From JAGVSZ01 sp019137045 (GTDB lineage Bacteria; Pseudomonadota; Gammaproteobacteria; Burkholderiales; SG8-39), in NCBI GenBank assembly GCA_046347635.1, contig JAXMFT010000013.1:1-64000 (forward strand): DNA of 64,000 nucleotides. The letters are read 5' to 3'. Under the pieces are notes generated by a model. That model worked only from the letters and a program-made list of their open reading frames with translations, was not told the DNA's origin and made no database searches. The position numbers were made by a program, and so were the translations under genes. This document shows, in pieces, positions 57,228 to 64,000 of the stretch (its first letter is position 1; every line of letters starts with the position of its first letter).

Positions 57228-59366
57228 ATGACGGCCGCGGTCGCCTCCCTCGAAGGACTGAAGCAGAGCGTCGCGGCGTACCTCAAGCCCGGCGACCTGT
57301 CGCGCCTGGAGGAGGCCTACCGCTTCAGCGACGCCGCCCACCAGGGCCAGTACCGCAAGTCCGGCGAGCCGTACATCTCGCACCCGGTCGCGGTGGCCGA
57401 GATCCTGTCCGAGTGGCAGCTCGACGCGCAGACGCTCGTCGCCGCGCTGCTGCACGACGTCCTCGAGGACACCACCGTCTCGAAGGAGGACATCAGCGCG
57501 CGCTTCGGCAAGCCGGTGTCCGAGCTCGTCGACGGGGTCTCCAAGCTCGACCGCATCGAGTTCCAGAACGCGCAGGACGCGCAGGCCGAGAACTTCCGCA
57601 AGATGCTGCTCGCGATGGCGCGCGACGTGCGCGTCATCCTGATCAAGCTCGCCGACCGCCTGCACAACATGCGCACGCTGGACGCGGTGGGCATGCACAA
57701 GCGCCACCGCGTCGCGCGCGAGACGATCGAGATCTACGCGCCGATCGCCAACCGCCTGGGTCTGGACGGGCTGTACCGCGAGCTGCTGGAGCTCGCGTTC
57801 CGCCACCTCCACCCGCTGCGCTTCCGGGTGCTGGCGAAGGCGGTGAAGTCCGCGCGCGGCAACCGCCGCGAGGTGGTGAACAAGATCCTCGAGGGCATCC
57901 GCGCGCGGCTGAAGGAGGCCGGCATCGAGGCCACGGTGAGCGGGCGCGAGAAGCACATCTTCTCCATCTACAAGAAGATGGTCGAGAAGCACCTGTCGTT
58001 CTCGGAGGTGCTCGACATCTACGGCTTCCGCGTGATCGTGAAGGACGTGCCCGCCTGCTACCTCGCGCTCGGCGCGCTGCACAGCCTGTACAAGCCGGTG
58101 CCCGGGAAGTTCAAGGACTACATCGCGATCCCGAAGGCGAACGGCTACCAGTCGCTGCACACCGCGCTCATCGGGCCGCACGGCATCCCGGTCGAGGTGC
58201 AGATCCGCACGCGCGAGATGAACCGCGTCGCCGAGACCGGCGTCGCGTCGCACTGGCTGTACAAGGAGGACGACCCGGCGACGCTGTCCGAGGTGCAGAG
58301 CCGCACGCACAAGTGGCTGCAGTCGCTGATCGAGATCCAGAACGCGAGCGGGGACTCGACCGAGTTCCTCGAGCACGTCAAGGTCGACCTCTTCCCCGAC
58401 GAGGTGTACGTGTTCACGCCGCAGGGCAAGATCATGTCGCTGCCGCGCGGCGCGACCCCGGTCGACTTCGCGTATGCGGTGCACACCGACATCGGCAACC
58501 GGTGCGTGGCGGCGAAGGTGAACTACGAGCTCGTGCCGCTGCGCACCGAGCTGCGCAACGGCGACCGCGTCGAGATCGTCACCGCCGCGCACGCGCACCC
58601 GAACCCGGCGTGGCTCTCGTACGTGAAGACCGGCAAGGCGCGCTCGCAGATCCGCCACTTCCTGAAGACGATGCAGTTCGAGGAGTCGACCGCGCTCGGC
58701 GAGCGGCTGCTCGGCCAGGCGCTGCGCCACCTCGATGCCGACACCCTGAACATCACCTCGGAGCGCTGGGAGAAGCTGGTGCGCGAGTCGGGGGCGAAAT
58801 CGCGCGAGGAGATCCTGGCCGACATCGGGCTCGGGAAGCGGCTCGCGGCGATCGTCGCGCGGCAGCTGCTCGCGCTCGCCGACCACGCGCCGGCCGAGGG
58901 CAAGGCGGCCGGCTCGATCGTGATCCGCGGCTCCGAGGGCATGGCGGTGCAGTTCGCCAAGTGCTGCCGGCCGATCCCCGGCGACCCGATCATCGGCTTC
59001 ATCAAGAAGGGCCAGGGGCTGATGATCCACACGCACGACTGCCCGACCGCGCTCAAGGCCCGCTCCGATCCCGACAAGTGGATCGAGGTCGACTGGGCGA
59101 GCGAGACCGAGCGCACGTTCGGGGTCGGCATCCGCGTCGTCGCGGCCAACCAGCGCGGCGTGCTGGCCAAGGTCGCCGCCTCGATCGCCGACGCGGGCTC
59201 GAACATCGACAACGTGAGCATGGACGACGAGCAGGGCGTCTACACCGCCATGTACTTCACGATCGAGGTGCGCAACCGCCTGCACCTCGCGCGGCTGATG
59301 AAGACGCTGCGCCGCATTCCGGAGGTGATCCGGATCACGCGGCTCAAGGACCAGACCGGACGCTGA
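57228..59366 (+). CDS. spoT: Bifunctional (p)ppGpp synthetase/hydrolase SpoT
   Basis: SpoT makes and degrades the stringent-response alarmone. The 712-residue protein has the intact HD hydrolase domain (HPVAVAEILSEWQLD, LLHDVLEDT, IKLADRLHNMRTL), the synthetase domain (DIYGFRVIVKD, KDYIAIPKANGYQSLHTALIG), TGS (VYVFTPQGKIMSLPRGATPVDFAY), the zinc-finger/helical region (FAKCCRPIPGDPIIGF) and a C-terminal ACT domain. Both catalytic halves look functional. The position after rpoZ is typical. No other RelA/SpoT homologue is in the window. Confidence 0.96.
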   Translation: MTAAVASLEGLKQSVAAYLKPGDLSRLEEAYRFSDAAHQGQYRKSGEPYISHPVAVAEILSEWQLDAQTLVAALLHDVLEDTTVSKEDISARFGKPVSELVDGVSKLDRIEFQNAQDAQAENFRKMLLAMARDVRVILIKLADRLHNMRTLDAVGMHKRHRVARETIEIYAPIANRLGLDGLYRELLELAFRHLHPLRFRVLAKAVKSARGNRREVVNKILEGIRARLKEAGIEATVSGREKHIFSIYKKMVEKHLSFSEVLDIYGFRVIVKDVPACYLALGALHSLYKPVPGKFKDYIAIPKANGYQSLHTALIGPHGIPVEVQIRTREMNRVAETGVASHWLYKEDDPATLSEVQSRTHKWLQSLIEIQNASGDSTEFLEHVKVDLFPDEVYVFTPQGKIMSLPRGATPVDFAYAVHTDIGNRCVAAKVNYELVPLRTELRNGDRVEIVTAAHAHPNPAWLSYVKTGKARSQIRHFLKTMQFEESTALGERLLGQALRHLDADTLNITSERWEKLVRESGAKSREEILADIGLGKRLAAIVARQLLALADHAPAEGKAAGSIVIRGSEGMAVQFAKCCRPIPGDPIIGFIKKGQGLMIHTHDCPTALKARSDPDKWIEVDWASETERTFGVGIRVVAANQRGVLAKVAASIADAGSNIDNVSMDDEQGVYTAMYFTIEVRNRLHLARLMKTLRRIPEVIRITRLKDQTGR

Positions 59367-59426
59367 AGACCCCGGGCGCCCGGACGCCCGTGGTCCGCGG
59401 ACCGCCGGCGCCGCCGCACCGGAGCG

Positions 59427-59455
59427 TTGACTGGCGCGGCCGAACGGCCGATCAT
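59427..59455 (+). promoter_or_regulatory. Predicted promoter of the SDR-MarR-CoA ligase operon
   Basis: TTGACT (59427-59432) and GATCAT (59450-59455) are spaced by 17 bases; the -10 matches consensus at four of six positions. The predicted start is just upstream of the palindrome at 59469-59484. Confidence 0.45.
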
Positions 59456-59468
59456 TTCAGGCCTCATC

Positions 59469-59484
59469 TATTCAGACCTGAATA
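59469..59484. promoter_or_regulatory. Operator candidate for the MarR-family regulator
   Basis: TATTCAGACCTGAATA is a perfect 16-bp inverted repeat with a 2-base centre, typical in size for a MarR dimer site. It lies between the predicted transcription start and the SDR start codon at 59491, where a bound repressor would block elongation or initiation. A MarR-family regulator is encoded two genes into the same operon. Confidence 0.6.
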
Positions 59485-59490
59485 TTTCCC

Positions 59491-60264
59491 ATGACGCAGC
59501 TCGCAGGGCAGCACGCGCTGGTGACCGGAGGCGGGCGCGGCATCGGCGCTGCGATTGCGCGGGCGCTCGCGCGCGAGGGCGCGACCGTCTCGGTGCTCGG
59601 CCGCGACGCCGCGCGCCTGGCGACCCAGGTCGAGGCGCTCGGCGGCGCCGCGCGGGCGCAGGCGGTCGGCGTGGACGTGACCGACGAGGCGTCGGTGCGC
59701 AGCGCCTTCGCCGCGGTGCGCGAACGCTTCGGGCGCATCGACATTCTCGTGAACAACGCGGGCCAGGCCGAGAGCGCGCCGCTCGCGCGCACCGACCTCG
59801 CCCTGTGGCAGCGCATGCTGGCGGTGAACCTCACCGGCGTGTTCCTCTGCACGCGCGAGGCGCTCGGCGAGATGGTCAAGCGCGGGAGCGGGCGGATCGT
59901 GAACGTCGCCAGCACCGCGGGGCTGGTCGGCTATGCGTACGTCCCCGCCTACTGCGCCGCGAAGCACGGCGTGATCGGTCTCACCCGCTCGGCGGCCCTC
60001 GAGACCGCGAAGAGCGGCGTGACGGTGAACGCCGTCTGCCCGGGTTACACGGAAACCGACCTCGTCCACGACGCGATCAGGAACATCGTGACGAAGACGG
60101 GCAAGACGGAAGCCGAGGCGCGCGCGGCGCTCGTCGCGCGCAATCCCCAGGGCCGCATGATCCAGCCCGACGAGGTGGCCGCCGCGGTGGTGTGGCTGTG
60201 CCTGCCCGCCTCCGCGTCGGTCACCGGTCAGGCGCTCGCGCTCGCGGGCGGAGAGGTGATGTGA
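59491..60264 (+). CDS. SDR-family NAD(P)-dependent dehydrogenase (3-hydroxyacyl-CoA type)
   Basis: The 257-residue protein is a classical short-chain dehydrogenase: cofactor motif VTGGGRGIGAAIARALA, NNAGQ, the catalytic serine in VNVASTAGLVG and the YCAAK Tyr-Lys pair, and a C-terminal TGQALALAGG. It resembles 3-hydroxyacyl-CoA and acetoacetyl-CoA reductases. In this operon an acyl-CoA dehydrogenase and a CoA ligase follow, so a role in beta-oxidation-like breakdown of an aromatic or fatty acid is likely. The ATG lies directly after an operator palindrome without a clear Shine-Dalgarno sequence. Confidence 0.9.
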   Translation: MTQLAGQHALVTGGGRGIGAAIARALAREGATVSVLGRDAARLATQVEALGGAARAQAVGVDVTDEASVRSAFAAVRERFGRIDILVNNAGQAESAPLARTDLALWQRMLAVNLTGVFLCTREALGEMVKRGSGRIVNVASTAGLVGYAYVPAYCAAKHGVIGLTRSAALETAKSGVTVNAVCPGYTETDLVHDAIRNIVTKTGKTEAEARAALVARNPQGRMIQPDEVAAAVVWLCLPASASVTGQALALAGGEVM

Positions 60265-60307
60265 CCCGCCGCCCGCCCGCCGCGGGGCCCGGTGGCGAGG
60301 GCGCCGG

Positions 60308-60802
60308 ATGAACGACGCCGTCGCGATCCCGGTGGACCGCGAGTCCCAGGCCTCGCGCGGCGACCACGAGGCGCTGCGCCTGTGGCTGCGCCTGCTCACC
60401 TGCACCAGCCTGATGGAGGCCTCGGTGCGCGCGGAGCTGCGGCGCGACTTCGACTGCACGCTGCCGCGCTTCGACCTGATGGCGCAGCTCGAGCGCCACC
60501 CGGAAGGGTTGCGCATGGGCGAGCTCTCGCGCCGGCTCATGGTGACCGGCGGCAACGTCACCGGGATCACCGACCAGCTCGTGCGCGAGGGACTCGTCAC
60601 GCGCGCGGCGCCGCCGGACGACCGCCGCGCGTTCGTCGTGCGCCTCACGCCGGCCGGGCGCAGGCAGTTCGAGCGCATGGCGGAGTCGCACGAGGCCTGG
60701 GTGGTGAGGCTCGTCGGCGGGCTGGCCGCGCCCGAGCGCCGGCAGCTCTTCGAGCTGCTCGGCCGGCTGAAGCGCAGCGTGAACCGCGCGCGCAGCCATT
60801 GA
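60308..60802 (+). CDS. MarR-family transcriptional regulator
   Basis: The 164-residue protein has the winged helix-turn-helix of MarR regulators: MGELSRRLMVTGGNVTGITDQL as recognition region, then the wing RAAPPDDRRAFVVRLTPAGR. MarR proteins of catabolic operons usually repress until an acyl- or aroyl-CoA binds. The best operator candidate is the palindrome at 59469-59484, so autoregulation is likely. It sits between the SDR and acyl-CoA dehydrogenase genes. Confidence 0.92.
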   Translation: MNDAVAIPVDRESQASRGDHEALRLWLRLLTCTSLMEASVRAELRRDFDCTLPRFDLMAQLERHPEGLRMGELSRRLMVTGGNVTGITDQLVREGLVTRAAPPDDRRAFVVRLTPAGRRQFERMAESHEAWVVRLVGGLAAPERRQLFELLGRLKRSVNRARSH

Positions 60803-60824
60803 CATCGACGGAGGGAGAGGTCAG

Positions 60825-62006
60825 GTGAGCGACAGGAGCTATCTCGACTGGCCGTTCTTCGACGACTCGCACCGCGCGCTCGCGCGCGACCTCGACGCCT
60901 GGGCGAGCGAGCGCCTCGCCGGCGGCCACGGACACGTGGACACCGACCGCGCCTGCCACGACCTCGTGGCGCTGCTCGGGGAGGCGGGCTGGCTCGAGTA
61001 CTGCGTGCCGAAGGCCTTCGGCGGCCGGCACGAGCGGATCGATTCGCGCAGCCTGTGCATCGCGCGCGAGACGCTCGCGCGCCACGCCGGCCTCGCGGAC
61101 TTCGCGTTCGCGATGCAGGGGCTCGGCTCCGGCTCGATCTCGATCGCCGGGTCGGACGAGGTGCGCGCGCGCTACCTCCCGCGCGTCGCCCAGGGCGAGG
61201 CGATCGCCGCCTTCGCGCTGTCGGAGCGCGAGGCGGGTTCGGACGTGGCCGCGATGCAGACCCGCGCGCGCGCCGAGGGCGACACGGTGATCCTCGACGG
61301 CACCAAGACCTGGATCTCGAACGGCGGCATGGCCGACTTCTACTGCGTGTTCGCGCGCGAGATGGACGCGCCGCTCACTGCGAGCGGGGGACAGAGCGCG
61401 CGCGGCATCAGCGCCTTCGTAGTCGACGCGGACACCCCCGGCCTGAGCATCGCCGGCCGCATCGACGTGATCGCGCCGCACCCGCTCGCGTCGCTCGCGT
61501 TCGAGAACTGCCGGGTCCCGGCGGCGAACCGCCTCGGCGCGCCGGGCGAGGGATTCAAGGTGGCGATGCAGACGCTCGACATCTTCCGCGCCTCGGTGGC
61601 GGCGGCCGCCCTCGGCTTCGCGCGCCGCGCCCTGGACGAGTCGATCGCGCGCGCGACCTCGCGCAGGATGTTCGGCCAGACGCTCGCCGACTTCCAGCTC
61701 ACGCAGGCGGCGATCGCCGACATGGCGACCGGCATCGACACCGGCGCGCTCCTCACCTACCGCGCGGCCTGGCTGCGCGACGTGAAGCAGGCGCGCACCA
61801 CGCGCGAGGCGGCGATGGCGAAGATGGTGTCCACCGAGACCGCGCAGGCGGTCATCGACCGCGCGGTGCAGATCTTCGGCGGCCTCGGCGTGGTGTCCGG
61901 ACAGGCGGTGGAGACGCTCTATCGCGAGATCCGCAGCCTGCGCATCTACGAGGGCGCGACCGAGGTGCAGAAGCTGATCATCGCGCGCGAGACGCTGAGG
62001 GGTTGA
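60825..62006 (+). CDS. Acyl-CoA dehydrogenase family protein
   Basis: The 393-residue flavoprotein has the ACAD layout: an N-terminal helical domain, FALSEREAGSDVAAMQTRA and TKTWISNGGMADFYCVFAR in the beta domain, and a C-terminal helical domain with IFGGLGVVSGQAVETLYREIRSLRIYEGATEVQKLIIARE. The last segment carries the GATEVQ FAD-binding signature. The catalytic glutamate position cannot be fixed with certainty by eye. The GTG start follows GGGAGAGG. Substrate is probably the acyl-CoA made by the downstream ligase. Confidence 0.93.
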   Translation: MSDRSYLDWPFFDDSHRALARDLDAWASERLAGGHGHVDTDRACHDLVALLGEAGWLEYCVPKAFGGRHERIDSRSLCIARETLARHAGLADFAFAMQGLGSGSISIAGSDEVRARYLPRVAQGEAIAAFALSEREAGSDVAAMQTRARAEGDTVILDGTKTWISNGGMADFYCVFAREMDAPLTASGGQSARGISAFVVDADTPGLSIAGRIDVIAPHPLASLAFENCRVPAANRLGAPGEGFKVAMQTLDIFRASVAAAALGFARRALDESIARATSRRMFGQTLADFQLTQAAIADMATGIDTGALLTYRAAWLRDVKQARTTREAAMAKMVSTETAQAVIDRAVQIFGGLGVVSGQAVETLYREIRSLRIYEGATEVQKLIIARETLRG

Positions 62007-62009
62007 ACC

Positions 62010-63659
62010 ATGGCGCACACGGCCCACGTCGACACCTTCGCGCGCGACAACCTCCCGCCGCCGGCGGAGATGCCCGAACTCCTGTTCGACCGGCCCGAGT
62101 TCCGCTACCCCGCGCGGCTGAACTGCGCCGCGGAGCTCCTCGACCGCATGGTCGCGGCCGGGCACGGCGAGCGGCCGGTCATCCACACGATGATCGACGG
62201 CAGGAAGTACTCCTGCAGCTACCGCCAGCTCCTCGCGCGCGCGAACCAGATCGCGCACGTGCTCGTGCACGACCTCGGGCTCGTGCCCGGCAACCGCGTC
62301 CTCCTGCGCGGGCCGAACAACCCCATGATGGCCGCGTGCTGGTTCGGCGTGATCAAGGCCGGGTGCATCGCGGTGGCGACGATGCCGCTCCTGCGCGCGA
62401 AGGAGCTGAAGCAGATCATCGACAAGGCCCGGGTCGGGGCGGCGCTTTGCGACGTGCGGCTGCGCGACGAGCTGTCGCTCGCGCAGGCGCAGTGCCGCGA
62501 CCTCAAGCAGGTGCTGTGGTTCAATGGGGAGGGGACCGGCTCGGTCGAGGCGCTGCTCGAGGGCAAGCCCGCGCAGTTCGCCAACGTCGACACCGCGGCC
62601 GACGACGTGGCGCTGATCGCGTTCACCTCCGGCACGACCGGCCAGCCGAAGGGCTGCCTCCACTTCCACCGCGACGTGAGCGCGATGTGCGACGCGTTCC
62701 CGCGCTCGTGCCTCCGGCCCACGCGGGAGGACGTGTTCTGCGGCACCCCGCCGCTCGCGTTCACCTTCGGGCTCGGCGGCATGCTCTGCTTCCCGATGAG
62801 CGTGGGCGCCTCGACGGTGCTGATCGAGCGGCTGACTCCCGACCTGCTGCTGCAGACGATCCAGGATTTCGGCGCCACCGTCTGCTTCACCGCGCCGACC
62901 TTCTTCCGCATGATGGCCCCGCTGGTGAAGGGCTACGACCTCGCGCGCCTGAAGAAGTGCGTGTCCGCCGGCGAGGCGCTGCCCGACGCCACCCGGCAGC
63001 TGTTCAAGCGCGCGACCGGCATCGAGATCCTCGACGGGCTCGGCTCCACCGAGATGATCCACATCTTCATCTCGCACGCGGTGGACCGCGTGCGGCGCGG
63101 CGCCACCGGTTACGCGATTCCCGGCTACGTCGCGACCGTGCTCGACGACGAGGGCAAGCCGTGCGCCCCCGGGGTGGTCGGCAAGCTCGCGGTGAAGGGC
63201 CCCACCGGCTGCAAGTACCTCGCCGACGAGCGCCAGCGGGTGTACGTGCAGAACGGCTGGAACGTGACCGGCGACGCCTATGCGATGGACGAGGACGGCT
63301 ACTTCTACTTCCAGGCGCGCGCCGACGACATGATCATCTCCGCGGGCTACAACATCGCGGGGCCCGAGGTGGAGTCCGCCCTGCTCGCGCACGAAGCGGT
63401 CGCGGAGTGCGGCGTGGTCGGCGCGCCGGACGAGGAGCGCGGCATGATCGTGAAAGCGTACGTCGTGCTCAAGCCGGGCTACACGGGCGACGCGGCGCTC
63501 ACGACGGCGCTGCAGGAGCACGTCAAAGCGTCGATCGCCCCGTACAAGTACCCGCGCGCGATCGAGTACCGCGACGCCCTCCCGCGCACCGAGACCGGCA
63601 AGCTCCAGCGCTTCAGGCTGCGCCAGGAAGCGGCGTCCGACGCGGGGTTGCGGCCCTAG
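62010..63659 (+). CDS. AMP-forming CoA ligase of the benzoate/2-aminobenzoate type
   Basis: The 549-residue protein is an ANL-superfamily ligase. It has the P-loop IAFTSGTTGQPKGCLHFHRD, the motif ILDGLGSTEMIHIF, the hinge YFYFQARADDMIISAGYNIAGPEVE and the catalytic lysine in PRTETGKLQRFRLR. The N-terminal LPPPAEMPELLFD and the LGSTEMIHIFIS motif resemble benzoate- and 2-aminobenzoate-CoA ligases rather than fatty-acyl ligases. It would activate an aromatic acid with ATP and CoA at the head of the pathway encoded here. Exact substrate is inference. Confidence 0.88.
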   Translation: MAHTAHVDTFARDNLPPPAEMPELLFDRPEFRYPARLNCAAELLDRMVAAGHGERPVIHTMIDGRKYSCSYRQLLARANQIAHVLVHDLGLVPGNRVLLRGPNNPMMAACWFGVIKAGCIAVATMPLLRAKELKQIIDKARVGAALCDVRLRDELSLAQAQCRDLKQVLWFNGEGTGSVEALLEGKPAQFANVDTAADDVALIAFTSGTTGQPKGCLHFHRDVSAMCDAFPRSCLRPTREDVFCGTPPLAFTFGLGGMLCFPMSVGASTVLIERLTPDLLLQTIQDFGATVCFTAPTFFRMMAPLVKGYDLARLKKCVSAGEALPDATRQLFKRATGIEILDGLGSTEMIHIFISHAVDRVRRGATGYAIPGYVATVLDDEGKPCAPGVVGKLAVKGPTGCKYLADERQRVYVQNGWNVTGDAYAMDEDGYFYFQARADDMIISAGYNIAGPEVESALLAHEAVAECGVVGAPDEERGMIVKAYVVLKPGYTGDAALTTALQEHVKASIAPYKYPRAIEYRDALPRTETGKLQRFRLRQEAASDAGLRP

Positions 63660-63667
63660 CGGCCCGC

Positions 63668-64000
63668 ATGCGCGCCTGGCGCATCCGCCGCTACGGCGGC
63701 CCGGAGGTGCTCGCGCTCGAGGAGGCGCCGGCGCCGCAGCCGGGCCCGGGCGACGTGCTCGTTCGCGTCGCCGCCGCGAGCGCCAACCCGAGCGACTGGC
63801 TCCTGCGCGAGGGCCGGCTGCAGCGGGCCTTTCCCGTGACGTTTCCGCGCACGCTCGGCCGCGACTGCGCCGGCACGGTCGTGGCCGTCGGCGGCGACGT
63901 CGCCGATCTCGCGGCCGGCGACGAGGTGCTCGGCGTGAGCGCACCCGACCGCGACGGCACGCACGCCGGATTCGCGCGCCTGGGCGCGGGCGCGGTGGTG
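63668..64000 (+). CDS. MDR-family NADPH:quinone oxidoreductase, 5' part
   Basis: From the ATG at 63668 an open frame runs off the window edge. It encodes MRAWRIRRYGGPEVLALEEA, then GPGDVLVRVAAASANPSDW and TLGRDCAGTVVAVGGDV, the GroES-like N-terminal domain of zinc-independent medium-chain dehydrogenases/quinone oxidoreductases. It starts 8 bases after the CoA ligase gene, so it belongs to the same operon. The nucleotide-binding domain lies outside the window. Confidence 0.85.
   Translation, partial: MRAWRIRRYGGPEVLALEEAPAPQPGPGDVLVRVAAASANPSDWLLREGRLQRAFPVTFPRTLGRDCAGTVVAVGGDVADLAAGDEVLGVSAPDRDGTHAGFARLGAGAVV

Noticed and set aside
59380..59405. GC palindromes after spoT as a terminator
   Set aside because: CCGGGCGCCCGG- and GGTCCGCGGACC-type sequences occur, but there is no T tract on either strand.
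60645..63944. Minus-strand open frame of 1099 codons
   Set aside because: It is the complement of the acyl-CoA dehydrogenase and CoA ligase genes, with low-complexity Arg/Val/His composition and no recognisable motif.
1..64000. CRISPR arrays, prophage, insertion sequences, rRNA operons
   Set aside because: I looked for direct-repeat arrays, transposase or integrase motifs, terminal inverted repeats and rRNA sequence and saw none; the only mobile-type loci are the VapBC-type pair and the HEPN-MNT remnant.

Overview
The window is a dense, very GC-rich chromosomal segment with almost no intergenic space. Codons are overwhelmingly G/C-ending, and ATGA, GTGA or TGATG start-stop overlaps are common. 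The gene families and their order point to a betaproteobacterium: rplM-rpsI-argC beside a bactofilin and erpA, a Coq7-type quinone hydroxylase, a classical betaproteobacterial porin, amgK-murU, dusB-fis-purH-purD-hemF, rph-rdgB-hemW, and yicC-gmk-rpoZ-spoT. I cannot place it to genus from sequence alone. There are no rRNA genes, prophages, insertion sequences or CRISPR arrays.

Layout. 1-3.3 kb (minus): rplM-rpsI, then argC, a coiled-coil membrane protein, a bactofilin and the start of erpA. 3.4-3.6 kb (minus): a strong candidate small RNA whose loop copies the 16S anti-Shine-Dalgarno sequence. 3.7-7.8 kb: an OsmC-family protein, a FadL-type channel, coq7 and a porin. 8-14.9 kb (minus): a complete trpE-trpG-trpD-trpC set with a putative Trp-codon leader peptide, a SPINDLY-type O-GlcNAc transferase gene wedged between trpD and trpC, and a small zinc-ribbon gene on the opposite strand between trpE and trpG. 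15-15.7 kb: a VapBC-type toxin-antitoxin pair. 15.7-21.5 kb: rpe-gph, apaG, a methyltransferase, a 28-residue membrane protein, mltA, dsbC and a ubiquinone-pathway hydroxylase. 21.7-34.3 kb (plus): a tRNA with anticodon CAT, miaB-ybeZ-ybeY-corC-lnt, then glyQ-glyS-gmhB-plsC-ygjP-gloA. 34.4-39.1 kb (minus): lptD-surA-rsmA. 39.3-49.4 kb (plus): amgK-murU, an unknown gene, pepP-ubiH, dusB-fis, purH-purD, hemF. 49.4-55.2 kb (minus): a Ser/Thr kinase, a PP2C phosphatase, rph, rdgB, hemW and a HAD hydrolase, with a decayed HEPN-MNT toxin-antitoxin remnant on the plus strand between rdgB and hemW. 55.4-59.4 kb: yicC-gmk-rpoZ-spoT. 59.4-64 kb: a MarR-controlled catabolic operon (SDR, MarR, acyl-CoA dehydrogenase, benzoate/2-aminobenzoate-type CoA ligase, partial MDR oxidoreductase).

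Functional themes. Much of the window serves the envelope: LptD, SurA and DsbC for outer-membrane assembly and disulfides; Lnt for lipoproteins; MltA and AmgK-MurU for murein turnover and recycling; GmhB for LPS heptose; PlsC; porins. Ubiquinone synthesis is represented by Coq7, UbiH and a second UbiH-family hydroxylase. Translation and RNA maturation are represented by ribosomal proteins, GlyQS, MiaB, DusB, RsmA, YbeY and RNase PH.

Three reading frames (ybeY, dusB and the MNT gene) each look broken by one missing base in a short C or G run. That pattern suggests consensus errors in the assembly rather than true gene loss, at least for the two housekeeping genes.
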